From Pictodentalium vernedei (Eukaryota > Mollusca > Scaphopoda > Dentaliida > Dentaliidae), in assembly GCA_031216915.1 (NCBI GenBank), contig CM062296.1, positions 791,384,823-791,448,822 on the forward strand: a stretch of 64,000 bases of DNA, written 5' to 3'. Below the pieces are notes generated by a model. That model saw nothing but the letters and a program-made list of their open reading frames with translations. It ran no database searches and had not been told where the DNA came from. Made by a program: the position numbers and the translations under genes. Shown here in pieces: positions 44,860-54,810 of this stretch (positions within the stretch are counted from its first letter, which is position 1; each line of letters begins with the position of its first letter).

Positions 44860-45670
44860 ATAAATAACACTTCGGGCTCCTTCAGTAGGAAAAAATCTGC
44901 AATAGTTTGTTCGACACGGTTCACAACAAAAGTGCTGTCTGAATGCATCACACCATTGGGTTAAGCATAACTTCTCTTTGGATACCCTGCACACTCATTC
45001 AGTCAGAAAAAAACCATAAATCAGAGTAACAATTGAATAAAGTTCATCAAATCTATGTTCTATTCCCATTGTCATATTTTCCCCAGTGGACGAGTCAATA
45101 AGGGGAAAAATGTGAGGAGGCGAAGTATTCACCCCTCGCCGGATAGACTAAGTCACGACTGACGAGAGTACATATGGGCCCCAAGTCCAGTTCAGTCTCA
45201 AAAAGATTGTTTGATCAGTTTATGTGCAAACACAGTAACACAATTCGGCCAGTTTTTGATGAGTCTTGCGGTTAGGTTTTCCGGTTTACTGCCAAATTCG
45301 TCACCGAACCGGAAAACTAAAAAACATCCAGCTCTTGATTACATAGTAAAAAAGGATGCCTTCAATGAAGCACTGCAGTTTGAACCGAATCGGTCAACGA
45401 GGCCGATTATGCCCACAAGCCGATTAAATCCGCGAAAGAATAAAAGATTGTGTCCGCGGAGAGATCTCGGGCCGATGATATCCGCACAAACCAAGCCTAT
45501 TTGGTGCACGAGTGGATTACGTCATCAAAACGCCAGCCGATCTGCCTCATGCTCTGCGGACGTAATCTGCTTGCAGACACAATCGGTTGAGCAGATCTAC
45601 ACAGCTGTGACCTAAGATTGCGCACCTAACGCTCCGATCGCCATTCACTGAGTGAACGCATGATACAATT
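44860..45670. other. No gene recognised
   Basis: A 134-codon plus-strand frame (45211-45615) is open but Ser/Arg-rich with no domain; I cannot call it a gene. Several CCGATT/AATCGG words here resemble those inside the adjacent Harbinger element. Confidence 0.45.
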
Positions 45671-46072
45671 TCCTAAAACCCGTATCACATTAACGGCGAT
45701 AGGAAACCGATTGTTGTCGATTAAAGAAAAATTTTCTAAGTCCAAGAATCGCCATGAATCGGCATGAAATTTGACGATTCTGAGCTAATTTTTTGATAGT
45801 TGGCGATACAAGTGAGATTATGAAGATTGAACTCCGATTCAAAGGCGATAGACGCGAAAGGACACCGAAACGACTTCGATTCTCTTGGAGATAGCACGGC
45901 GATTAGAATAACCTTTGAAGATATGACGCCCATTGAAAACCGATATAACAACGATGAGTAAGAAAGAACACAGATAGGAGACCGACACAGGCGATTGCAC
46001 TTAGATAGGAGGAGATTAAACACCGATTGGTCGGCGATCATAAAATTTTCTATGACGTCCGCGCTTTATCGG

Positions 46073-46079
46073 TATATAA
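46073..46079 (+). promoter_or_regulatory. TATA box of the MADF/Myb gene
   Basis: TATATAA lies 79-85 bp before the chosen ATG at 46158, a fitting distance for a short leader. Confidence 0.6.
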
Positions 46080-46157
46080 TGGCCTCACTTCCTGGCTTTT
46101 CCTCATTCAGTTTGCTGACACCAGAGAAGACACATATTGATATTCGAAGTATTCACA

Positions 46158-47693
46158 ATGCCTCCAAGGAAGAGATCTAGAAAGTCACCTACTAAGAGTC
46201 CAGCTAAAGGCAAAGGCAAAGGCAAAGGCAAGGGAAAGAGCCAGGCAGTTGCAGACCCTCGACCACCACCACCACAGTCTACTCCAGAGACTTCAGCAGT
46301 AGAAGAAGAGCCTTCTTCTCCAAGGGGACCAACCCCACCCCCTCAACCTACCAGTGACAGTGAAGTGCCAAGTGAGACAGAACATGAAGATGGTGCGCAG
46401 GAGGAAGAAGGTGATGCTTGCGGACAGAAGAAGAAGCAAAGAAGCAAGGTTGTTTTGTCTCCAGAGCAGGAAGACATGATGGTGGACTTCTTGAGAGAGC
46501 ATGAGGAGCTGTACAACAAGAGGTTGAAGTCATTCAGCGACAAGACGAAAAAAGACAAGGCGTGGACTGACATTGCAACCAAGCTGGAAAGGAGCGTCGA
46601 AGAACTGAAGACTTGGTACACGTCGCAGCGAACAACATTCACAAGAATGTTCAGAAAGAGCTCTGGGTCCGGTTGCGAACAGTTAAGTGAGCGGCAGCAG
46701 TGGCTCTGGAACAGTTTCCAGTTCCTGACACCCCACATTCACAAGGCAGCTGTTAAAAGGTCCTTGGGAAAACCCGCGTTGTCCAGCCAGCCATCTGCTA
46801 CAGTAGACGACCCGCAAGACAGTGATGAGGAAGAGTCCTTTGCATCCACAACCCTGTCACCAGTCAGCCAGCACCCAACATCAACGCCAACGCCTACCCT
46901 ACTTGATGTGCGTCCCAGGCGAGATGGTCCAAGACGGGAGAGAGCCAGAGACAGTACAGATCGGGAAAAAATATTTGAACAGAGGGGTGAATTCATCGAT
47001 GTGCAGAAGAAACTTGTGGAGATTGTGGCATCAAATTCAAAACCTTCCAAACATCCAGCCAGAGTCAAGTTCTGCGAATATTTGCAAGCAAGGGCGGTGG
47101 ATATGTCAAAAAGACAGTTTAGGGAATTCGAAAGAAAGGCTCTCTCCCTTCTAGCTTCACTAGACGAAAGAGAAGAAGAACTCGCTGACACAGACACAGA
47201 CATGCCGCGACCATCCCGGCCACGCAAGCAGCAGCAACCACAACAACAACAACAACAACAACACCTCTTCTCTCAACCTGGGCCCTCCACCTACCAACCA
47301 GGACTCCAAACTCCACATTATCAATGGCAACCAGCACCAAGCCGGTGGCCAGAATCATCCACCATCCAGACAGCTAGAAGTGTTTGGGCCAGCCAGAACC
47401 CTGAGTTTATGCAGCAGATTCCTGTTTATCAGTCGTCAAGTGAAGCACAGTTCAGCCAACAACATCTCCAAGCAACGCCATCTTATACAACACTTCTTTC
47501 ATCATCATCTATGACGTCCACGACCACAACCACTGCTACGACCATAAGTGCCAGCTCTCCTGTTCCAGTTGTCGCAGCAGGTGACATGTCCATACCATCC
47601 GTGCCATCTTTTTCCATACCATCCATACCATCCGTGCCATCTGTGTCTGGGGATTTCAGCATATCAGACCTGATTTCAACACCACCCAAGTAG
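46158..47693 (+). CDS. Harbinger MADF/Myb-like DNA-binding protein
   Basis: A 511-residue protein. The start at 46158 is preferred over the upstream Met at 46137 because A occupies -3 and the protein then begins with a Lys-rich, nuclear-signal-like segment (MPPRKRSRKS ... KGKGKGKGK, residues 1-28). Residues 35-97 are Pro/Glu-rich linker. Residues about 100-194 form a MADF/Myb-SANT-like domain (FLREHEELYN ... AWTDIATKL ... LKTWYTSQRTTFTRM ... WLWNSFQFLTPHI). A Gln-rich tract and a Ser/Thr/Pro-rich tail follow. In Harbinger elements such a partner binds the subterminal DNA and brings the nuclease into the nucleus. No frameshift or stop is seen. MADF proteins encoded by host genes look similar, but the position inside the TIRs settles the assignment. 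Confidence 0.88.
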   Translation: MPPRKRSRKSPTKSPAKGKGKGKGKGKSQAVADPRPPPPQSTPETSAVEEEPSSPRGPTPPPQPTSDSEVPSETEHEDGAQEEEGDACGQKKKQRSKVVLSPEQEDMMVDFLREHEELYNKRLKSFSDKTKKDKAWTDIATKLERSVEELKTWYTSQRTTFTRMFRKSSGSGCEQLSERQQWLWNSFQFLTPHIHKAAVKRSLGKPALSSQPSATVDDPQDSDEEESFASTTLSPVSQHPTSTPTPTLLDVRPRRDGPRRERARDSTDREKIFEQRGEFIDVQKKLVEIVASNSKPSKHPARVKFCEYLQARAVDMSKRQFREFERKALSLLASLDEREEELADTDTDMPRPSRPRKQQQPQQQQQQQHLFSQPGPSTYQPGLQTPHYQWQPAPSRWPESSTIQTARSVWASQNPEFMQQIPVYQSSSEAQFSQQHLQATPSYTTLLSSSSMTSTTTTTATTISASSPVPVVAAGDMSIPSVPSFSIPSIPSVPSVSGDFSISDLISTPPK

Positions 47694-47720
47694 ACTGCCT
47701 GCCTGCCTGCCTGCCTGCCT
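47694..47720 (+). repeat. TGCC microsatellite
   Basis: Six or so CTGC/TGCC units directly after the stop codon of the MADF/Myb gene. Confidence 0.85.
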
Positions 47721-47730
47721 TTGCAAAAAC

Positions 47731-48034
47731 GGCCCTTTTCAGGGCCACCCAAAACGGCCCTTTTCAGGGCCACCCAATATTTTCCAATAAAATATTCAAA
47801 TCAAACCAAAAAAAAAAGCATACACTTCTCCCAAACACACTGGCCTGAAATAAAATAAAATTTTTTCCCAAATACATTTTTTTTAAGTCCTATTGAACGT
47901 AAGAAAAAATAATTTTTTCGTAGGTTAAATAGGACTTTATTGTTTCTTATTATGAATACATGAATACGTATATGAATTTAAATGAAAGATGTGAATTACT
48001 TCTTGTGAAGAAGTGGGTGGCCCTGAAAAGGGCC
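47731..48034. terminator. Shared 3' region of the convergent Harbinger genes
   Basis: The palindromic word GGCCCTTTTCAGGGCC occurs at 47731-47746 and 47757-47772, each followed by ACCCA. It occurs again in mirror orientation at 48019-48034, so each convergent gene ends in the same hairpin word. AATAAA on plus is at about 47786-47791 and on minus at about 47936-47941. A further inverted pair, AAGTCCTATT--ACGTA, flanks 47885-47938. Probably 3'UTR hairpins and poly(A) signals. Confidence 0.55.
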
Positions 48035-48059
48035 TTTTGGTAGTCATTAAAAAGACTAT

Positions 48060-49367
48060 TTAAACCATGTCATTTTGCCATGACACAGAACCAGCTTCTG
48101 AGTTAAAGTAGGCTGATAGGTATTCTCTCTGCCGTTTGCCTGCAGTTGATGCCCTTGTTGCTCCCTTCACTTTCCCTATGCGGGTCATGAGGTCCTTTGA
48201 TCTCCATGAACCGGGTATCAATTGGTGGTTCTCGTCTTCTTTGTCCAAGCCAGCATTCTGTAGAGTTGGATACCTGAAGCGCATTAGGTTGTGGAGTAGA
48301 ATGCAGGCATCAACGATAAGTCTTGCAGTTCCAGGTGTATGTAGCATTGTTGATAAAAGAATGGACCATCTCTGTGCCAGGATACCAAACGCATTCTCAA
48401 CCACTCTTCGACCCCTAGACAACCGGTAATTGAAGATGCGCTGCTCGTGTGTCATCCCTCTGATGGAGAAAGGTGTCATGAGCCATGTCCGGAGAGCAAA
48501 GATGTCATCACCTAATATGAAATATGGTGTCACCTTGTCATCATGAGGCAGCTTTTCAGAAGTAGGAAATCCAATTGTGTTATTATCAATGGCTTCTTTC
48601 AGGTCGGTACCGTTGAAGATCTGGGTATCTGACATGTGTCCAAAACCACCAGTATCCACCCACAAGAACTTGTAGTCGGCGTCCACCAGGGCCATCAACA
48701 TCACTGAAAAGAACCCCTTGTAATTGTAGTAGATGCTGCCACTCTTGTGTGGTTTCTTGATTCTGACATGCTTTCCATCAATGGCACCAAGTGCATGTGG
48801 TACATTCCACCTTCTCTCGAAGTCCTCAGCAACCTCTTTCCACTCTTCAGGTGTCTTTGGGCATCTGATAAGTTCTTCTTCATACTCGTACTTGATTGCC
48901 TGACAGACTTCTTTGACTATGAGTGATATGGTATTCTGTGCCACCCTGAAGTCGTAAGCAAGGTTTGTGTAGTTGATTCCAGTAGCCAAATGTCGAAGTG
49001 TTATTGCAACTTTCAGAGCTGGTTCGATTGACTTGCGAAAATTGGTGTCTCTCTTCTGTAATCTTGGGGTGAGTCGATCCACAAGCTCATCAAACATTGG
49101 TGGTTCCACCCTCAGAAAGTTCTTGAAAGTAGCAGGATCCTCCAATCTTAGTTCAACCATCAGTTGATGGAATTGCCCCATTCGTAGTCTTCTGTCCCCA
49201 CCAAGCCATGGACGCACCCAGCACCTTCTTCGTCTTGGGATCCTTCTCAACCTTCTTCTTTCCAACCTCCTCTCCTCATAATCAAAATCTTGCATCAAAT
49301 GGAAACCAACTATTATGGTACTTGTCACTATACAGGCAACTTGCTCAGGAGTTAAATGGTCAGACAT
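48060..49367 (-). CDS. Harbinger DDE transposase/nuclease
   Basis: A 435-residue protein from the ATG at 49367 (A at -3). The frame is open upstream to 49460, but that leader lies close to the TATA box. The HARBI1-like DDE_Tnp_4 domain covers about residues 80-400: a helical region (KVAITLRHLATG ... AQNTISLIVKEVC), the first catalytic Asp in GAIDGKH (197), YYNYKGFFSV, candidate second Asp at 229 or 247 (LVDADYKF / GHMSDTQIF), ILGDDIFAL, and the catalytic Glu in RRVVENAFGIL (324). All expected key residues are present, so the enzyme may be active. It excises and inserts the element at TWA sites together with the MADF/Myb partner. A host-domesticated HARBI1 would not lie between TIRs. Confidence 0.93.
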   Translation of the reverse strand: MSDHLTPEQVACIVTSTIIVGFHLMQDFDYEERRLERRRLRRIPRRRRCWVRPWLGGDRRLRMGQFHQLMVELRLEDPATFKNFLRVEPPMFDELVDRLTPRLQKRDTNFRKSIEPALKVAITLRHLATGINYTNLAYDFRVAQNTISLIVKEVCQAIKYEYEEELIRCPKTPEEWKEVAEDFERRWNVPHALGAIDGKHVRIKKPHKSGSIYYNYKGFFSVMLMALVDADYKFLWVDTGGFGHMSDTQIFNGTDLKEAIDNNTIGFPTSEKLPHDDKVTPYFILGDDIFALRTWLMTPFSIRGMTHEQRIFNYRLSRGRRVVENAFGILAQRWSILLSTMLHTPGTARLIVDACILLHNLMRFRYPTLQNAGLDKEDENHQLIPGSWRSKDLMTRIGKVKGATRASTAGKRQREYLSAYFNSEAGSVSWQNDMV

Positions 49368-49420
49368 CTTTCCAGTTCTGTTTCTGCAGCAGGTACTGAT
49401 TGCTACTCCCAAACAACATC

Positions 49421-49427
49421 CTTTTAT
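49421..49427 (-). promoter_or_regulatory. TATA box of the transposase gene
   Basis: TATAAAAG on the minus strand, about 55 bp before the ATG at 49367. Confidence 0.6.
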
Positions 49428-50038
49428 ACCCAATCTCGTGCATTCTGAGTTTTTTGACACAAATCGTAGTTATTGCGTACTCGTTTCTCCCTTCTTTCGT
49501 CAATATCGGTTTGTTATCGAAGTACTATCGTACTGCTTTCTCCCCAATCGGTTTTCTTTCTCCATATATCGGTATACTATCGTCTGTGAATCGAAGTCGT
49601 TTCCCACATATCGTAGTCGTTTCCTTCTTCTATCCCACATATCGTAGTGCTTACTGAGTTCATACGCAGTTGTTTCGTGGCTAAACTGGGCCCACTGTGA
49701 CGGCGAAAGGTAACAGAAAGGACTGAGATAGTTAACCGATAGGGCCGATATCACTCAGACAGAAGAACGATTGTACAGATAGAACTACGAATCGAAAACG
49801 TAACAACTACGATTTTTACTAATCGGCGACGGCTCACGATTATTAAGCGCAGCGCTTAATAATCGTAGACGTATCGCCGATGTTGGCGATATTGCAGATA
49901 GTACTGCGATTCATGCCGAATCAATTCAGACAGGATTTCGATCAGGGAGAAAGAAGAACGATTCTACTGGCGATTGGCAAAATTTTCCAATCGCGGACGT
50001 CGAAGTCGTATCGCGATCCCAATGTGATAGTGGTTTAA

Positions 50039-50485
50039 CAGATTAACAAATGGATAGAGCAACTATTGATCTCTAAAACTGTAGAAATAAAATGAGGTTT
50101 GAAAATAATTAACAACGAATGTAAGCAAAAGGATGCACTCACCCCATGTAATCTGCCATCAACTGTTGTGTCACCTAACATTGCGCACCGAAGTACCTCC
50201 GATGTTTCCGGTCTAGAAAATCACTGTACGGTGGCCCAGAAGGTACCATCACCGGCGACAAAATGTTAGTCTATATTCGGTTAGTTATCATAAATCCATC
50301 GTGCAACTTTTAGTGATGGGCCGAGGATCGGTAATGACAATCGGAAGCTGCCGATTTCGGGCAATCGGGGCACAATCGGAAGTCCTTGTCAAACATCGGT
50401 AGTGCTGATTGCTGGGGTCAAAAATCGAAATAACGCTTGTCTGCTTGTCGCCGACAAGTAATTTCTATCCGTGACAGCCAGAAAT
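50039..50485. other. No gene recognised
   Basis: Spacer with several CCGATT/AATCGG words. No frame of note. Confidence 0.5.
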
Positions 50486-50487
50486 TA

Positions 50488-50719
50488 AAATCGTTTGTCC
50501 AGGTATGACAGGAATGATAGTACATAGGAACGTTAGTCCCTCTGGACTATTATTCCGCGGAATTATAGTCCTAGGTCTAACATTCCTAGGAATAGTAGTC
50601 CGCAGGACTACTATTCCTAGGAATGTTAGACCTAGGACTATAATTCCGCGGAATAATAGTCCAGAGGGACTAATTTTCCTACGGACTATCATTCCTGTCA
50701 CACCGGGCGACAAATGTTT
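50488..50719. repeat. 230-bp near-perfect palindrome
   Basis: Arms start TTTGTCC-AGG-ATGACAGGAA and run through GGACTATTATTCCGCGGAAT and AACATTCCTAGGAATAGTAG to the centre TCCGCAGGA. Shorter GGACTAT-ATTCC words are themselves repeated inside each arm. Both strands give almost the same 95-codon frame, which is a by-product of symmetry. Confidence 0.85.
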
Positions 50720-50790
50720 GTTGACAGAATACAAAAAATATTGCGTGCGCAATGTTCGGTCATGCGCAATCTTAGATCACTCGACTGTAT

Positions 50791-50894
50791 TACAGTAGAG
50801 CCGCCGTGGATTGGTCGTAATCCACGCGTGGGCAGTGATATCCACACGTGGGTTTACCACGTATTAAAATCATCAGCAGCAAAATTTTAATTAA
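50791..50894. mobile_element. Family B MITE, copy 7, left half
   Basis: TA-CAGTAGAGCCGCCGTGGAT to AAAATTTTAATTAA. The sequence is then replaced by the LINE. The matching right half is at 54671-54810. Confidence 0.8.
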
Positions 50895-51136
50895 GATAAG
50901 ATAAATTAAAGTGCAATAAAACATCCATATGGACAGATTGTACAACAACGATGGTCATATACATATAGAAAAGAACATACATATATATGAATTATAATTT
51001 AAGTACGTGACAAGTAAATCCCAATGTGCAAACAATTATAAAGTACTTAGCAGCAATTGTCGGGTATCAAAGAACTGTCGGATTACGCTGCTTACTTTCG
51101 ATACAATTTCTGGACAATTATTTAATATAATTGGTT

Positions 51137-51438
51137 TCATTTGTTCACTATATTTAATTCACCAAAGATCGTGTGATATCTCTGCATGGTGTCAAATAAT
51201 ATAGTTCTTAATTCGACAGATGCAGGACAATCCATTATGAAAGGTTTCTTTAATTTTTCGTATTGAACAAACACAGCATAATGTATTTTCCAGTTGAATG
51301 GACGGCTGATAATGCCGTCCCTTTTCGATAACAAGGCAATGATTACTTATTCGGAGATGGGTGAATATGGACCTATCATCACTTGAATTCGTATACTTAA
51401 GATATGGTTCGAGCTCAAACGTGCTTTTAAAGAGACGA
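51137..51438 (-). pseudogene. LINE C-terminal region
   Basis: Frameshifted remnant. It shows F-LEPYLKYTNSSDDRSIF, LRISNHCLVIEKGR, then C-VC and (K)PFIMDCPASVELRTILFD in another frame. The order and the Cys/His cluster are typical of the C-terminus of mollusc-type LINE polyproteins. It belongs to the LINE at 50895-54670. Confidence 0.7.
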
Positions 51439-51755
51439 TACAGTTAAAACGAGAGGTCCTGTTATGAGATGTGCACAAATAACACGTCGATATGCGCGTT
51501 ATTCTACGCGTTATGACCATAGTAAGCCTATCAAATTCTGCACATATGGTCTGTACACAAGCAATGTTTCAGCCAATAGACCCCCGGTAACCCGGAGGTC
51601 CATTGGCAGAAACATTGATTATATTTTCTATGAGTAACCAGGAGAACCAAGAGAACCTGCCGTGCTTTGGATGCCATTCGATAAGCGCAATTCCTACTCA
51701 CAATTAAGCCTAGACAAGCACACAGTTCATAACAGGACTTCTAGTTTTAACAGTA
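51439..51755. mobile_element. Family D MITE
   Basis: About 30-bp inverted ends: TACAGTTAAAACGAGAGGTC and TACTGTTAAAACTAGAAGTC, both continuing CTGTTATGA. The centre is a palindrome around CAATAGACCCCCGG. TA at the borders suggests Tc1/mariner mobilisation. Confidence 0.78.
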
Positions 51756-51819
51756 TGTTCTTAGTTTACTGTTATCCGCGTGTTTTTTAACATTAAAATC
51801 ATTTGAATGCTTTACCCAT

Positions 51820-52053
51820 TCATTTCTGTTCATTTCTGTATGCTGATACATTTATATTACAGGATGCTGAACTATCACCACTAATATGCGTATTAATTCC
51901 AAAAGATTCCAAAGTTTTGAAAATTGACTTCCTTGAAGTTAGATTCATGTGTTCGGTAGCAGCATTTTGCAAAAGTGTGTTACTTGAGGCTGATCCTAAT
52001 TTGTTAACGTAAGATGCCATACGACAAACAATATCAATGTGTATTATTACCAC
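51820..52053 (-). pseudogene. LINE post-thumb segment
   Basis: The minus strand reads RMASYVNKLGSASSNTLL and KSIFKTLESFGI. This resembles the MVSYW-KL ... helix region between thumb and C-terminus in LINEs of this type. The frame is lost after about 60 codons. Confidence 0.5.
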
Positions 52054-52735
52054 TTTGCAGGGCGTTTCCTACTGCATTAATGTCGATTTAACGGGCAATC
52101 ATATCCTCTATTGCTCGGTAGTCACGTGATAGGAGGGCCGCTAATGGAAAACAAAATTCATTATCGGCTCTCTTGTCACGTGACGTCTTTTAGAATTGAA
52201 AATTTAGAAATGAGGCGAGAACTCGCAAGGAAAAGTTGATGCTTTCGCCATGTTGCGGCTGTGATGGCTGGTGCAACTTTGAATAACTGCACTATTAATT
52301 ACTATTATGGTGTTCCTAAGTGACTGACATCATCAAAACATTTTCAAAACGTTCTTTGAGTTACGTGGTTCCAAATAAAATGTTTCTGTTTTATTAAATT
52401 TTGTGTCTTTTGATTGCTGGGATATCATTTTGGAAATGAGTAAAATTACAAATTACGTAGTGGTAATAATAGTCATAACATGATTGTTGTCGGGCATAAT
52501 GGTTCGTGAGCGGCCCTGCATCGATGTTGAACAGCCCTTGGGCTTATTAACGGCCCTCGACTTCGTCTCGGGCCTTTAATAAACCCTCGGGCTGTTCAAC
52601 ATCGATGCAGGGCCGCTCACGAACCATAATGCCCTCCAAAATCATGTTATTGTTTAAATGAACAACCACCCAGCTCAGCCCGAACAGCATTATTGCATGC
52701 ATGTTTTCCAACTCATAATAATTGTTTACAAGATT
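52046..52735. mobile_element. Family C repeat, copy with intact hairpin
   Basis: The left part from ATTACCACTTT-GC-GGGCGTT matches 56910 onward. The right part is a ~185-bp hairpin (52471-52655): ATAACATGATTGTTGTCGGG ... CATCGATGTTGAACAGCCC ... and complements. The element separates two LINE segments. Confidence 0.7.
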
Positions 52736-53095
52736 TAACCCTTTACCTAACGTAACGGCCAAAACCGGCCAGCGCTATTCTCAAAAATCGCCAATTCATT
52801 TTCATTATTTTTTTCATTTTTTGTCTCAAAAATATAGGTTATAACCCCTCGTTGGAACGAGCTCGACGTAAAGGTTTACCTTTACCTAACCTGAAAAGCA
52901 GACGACAATTGCAAAAATAATTCTTGAATAACTATTCTTTTTCATTTTTTGTCTCAAAAACATAGGTTATGACCCCTCGTTGGAACGAGCTCGTCGAGCT
53001 CGTTCCAATGAGGGGTCATAACCTATGTTTTTGAGACAAAAAATGAAAAAAATAATGAAAATTAATTGGCGATTTTTGAGAATAGCGCTGTATAG
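52736..53095. mobile_element. Two family A MITE halves joined in inverse orientation
   Basis: A left half (52741-52869, CCCTTTACCTAACGTAACGG to AACGAGCTCGAC) is joined to a nearly full copy in opposite orientation (52870-53091). The second copy lacks its far terminus (stops after GAATAGCGCTG). GTAAAGG-TTTACCTTTAC lies at the joint. It is compatible with aborted transposition or template switching. Confidence 0.82.
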
Positions 53096-53104
53096 TTGTT
53101 CACA

Positions 53105-53473
53105 GTCAAGACGATTGATTAGTATTCTTCTCAGTTATTTCCATACCCCATAACTCACAACCATATAAGGCAGCGGGCCTTATTAGTTTGTGAAACATTT
53201 TCAGAGAAGTTCTGACAGGAACCGGGACAGTTGTATGACAAGCGCTAAGTAAGGAAAACATTGCTCTCCGACCTTTCGCACTCTGTTCAGAAATTGCTTG
53301 AGTGAACGTTCCCGAATCTTAAACATTATTTTAAGATAATTATAATCATCAACATTTTCCAAGGGGGTGTTATTTATGGAAAATGTAGGGTCTCGTTTTG
53401 TTGTTTGCACCCTAAATACCATGCATTTTGTCTTATTCGTATTAATAGATGCATTATTATGGATAAAATTTCA
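53105..53473 (-). pseudogene. LINE reverse-transcriptase thumb
   Basis: Minus strand: INTNKTKCMVFRVQTT (palm end), LENVDDYNYLKI, then ...LIRPAALYGCELWG, the standard thumb landmark of LINE RTs. The catalytic FADD region is missing. Confidence 0.78.
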
Positions 53474-54290
53474 TTACTTCTCCAAACATCGTTGAAGACC
53501 GTCAGTTATAAAACCTCCTGGTTCTGATTTATATGGTTGCATTCTGAAATTCATAAACTGTTGACGACATGCTGATGAGTTTACCATATCCAACGCTTTT
53601 TGGATACTTAAGTCATTCCATTTTAACATGACACGTTGTTTCCTGTATTGATATTTATTAATTTGGTTCTGCCGATGACTGCATTGAAATATGAGATGTA
53701 AAACCAACTGACAGTGATCGGAAAACTCAGTGGGAAGTCGAACGCAAAAATAATCAATGGAAGTTGAAAATCTTTCAGTGATAAGAATGTAGTCTACAAC
53801 ACTTGCTTCATTGTACTGATAGCTCGTAAAGTGGCCGAGTCGATCACCAGACACTCGGCCATCTATTATTCTAACACCTACACTCTGACAAAAATGTATA
53901 AGCTGTCTCCCGAAGGCATTCACCTTATCATCCATGTTGCCGTGCAAGCTAACATCCTCTGACATATTACAACTATTCATAGGTAAGGCTTCATGTTTAT
54001 CATTCTCAAATGAAACATGATCCGACCATTCCCCCGTACGAGAATTCAAATCGCCACCAATAATAATCATTTTGTTCTCATCATGTTTCAAAAGAGAATT
54101 TTCAATTTCAATAAATAAATCTTTGTCGTTATATTTGGTTTTTCAGAATGTAGAATTTCTTGGTGGTATATACAGCGATACAAAAATGATATTCGATGAG
54201 AGGTTAAACATTTCCCCGGAAAATTCAATTCATATTGCAGATTCACTTACAGAGTGTAACTACTTAGGATAAATCTTTTGAATTTTCTCT
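53474..54290 (-). pseudogene. LINE AP-type endonuclease
   Basis: From about 54290, FVSLYIPPRNS (one stop) leads into a 205-codon frame: ENKMIIIGGDLNSRTGEW, NAFGRQLIHFCQSVGVRIID, SVVDYILITERF and FSDHCQLVLHL. These are conserved blocks of the exonuclease-endonuclease-phosphatase fold, with Asp/Asn in GDLN and the SDH catalytic motif. This domain nicks target DNA for reverse transcription. Residues look intact, but the element is dead through the RT deletion. Confidence 0.85.
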
Positions 54291-54670
54291 CATAGTAAAA
54301 TATGATACCCCCCCCCCCCCTTCTGTTCATGGCCGTCATATGCGACACATTAAATTTTGTATAGATTCATAACCTAGAATATCGATGTCATCGTCTCTCA
54401 GGTGCCAAGTTTCTACAAGTGTAATAAAATGATATTTACATATTAAATTAAAAAAATATGGGGTCATTAATCTTACAACACGCCTCCAGTGCATTCCAAG
54501 ACGTATATCTGAATGTTCAAAAATAATTACGTCTAATACGCCCTTGTTCTGACATGGTCATGTTATGAATGGAAAGGCCGATGGAGTTTAGTAGCCGTCG
54601 AAAGTTCGTACAACGTTATTAGTTTTATCAGTATTCAAGTGGAATTTTTAGTCATATTCAAAGTGTCATT

Positions 54671-54810
54671 CACCGGGTTGCACCCGGTGCTCAGTTAATA
54701 AATTTTTTTTAATGATTTTTCATATAATTAGTGTTTGGAATCTAATATTATTCCGTCCGTGGCTATTATTGTCCACCTGTTGAAAGTGACCAGTCCACGG
54801 TGGCCGTGCG
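54671..54810. mobile_element. Family B MITE, copy 7, right half
   Basis: It resumes at the central hairpin (CACCGGGTTGCACCCGGTGC) and runs to CCAGTCCACGGTGGCCGTGC. Partner of 50791-50894. Confidence 0.8.

Larger units (their letters stand above)
45674..50038. mobile_element. Complete PIF/Harbinger transposon
   Basis: The element 45677-50035 (4,359 bp) has 15-bp inverted ends AACCCGTATCACATT and AACCACTATCACATT. It has TAA duplications at 45674-45676 and 50036-50038, the TWA target typical of PIF/Harbinger. It carries the two genes expected for the superfamily, transcribed convergently from TATA boxes near each end: a MADF/Myb-like protein on plus and a DDE nuclease on minus. Both frames are open over their whole length. 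The subterminal regions are rich in short CGATT/AATCG words on both strands, candidate binding sites for the DNA-binding protein. A palindrome lies near 49840-49872. Confidence 0.93.
50895..54670 (-). mobile_element. Rearranged LINE inside a family B MITE
   Basis: Minus-strand pieces are in LINE order: endonuclease (about 54290-53474), RT thumb (53422-53105), a post-thumb segment (52053-51820) and the C-terminal part (51438-51137), followed by the 3'UTR down to 50895. Most of the RT palm is deleted between 53474 and 53422. Three MITE blocks interrupt it: D at 51439-51755, C at 52046-52735 and A at 52736-53095. The halves of a family B MITE at the two borders indicate one original insertion. 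The 3' end carries a short TAAGATAAGATAAATTAA-type tail. Confidence 0.72.

Noticed and set aside
45211-45615. A 134-codon ORF next to the Harbinger element as a third transposon gene.
   Set aside because: It lies outside the TIR, has no domain or Kozak support, and is not part of the superfamily's usual gene set.
50505-50798. A 97-codon protein, almost identical on both strands.
   Set aside because: Produced by the near-perfect palindrome; the symmetry alone explains both frames.
51863-52008. A plus-strand exon with good splice borders (TTTATATTACAG ... GTAAGA) and an open frame.
   Set aside because: The opposite strand reads as the post-thumb part of the surrounding LINE and lies in order with its other blocks. 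The splice-like words are probably accidental.
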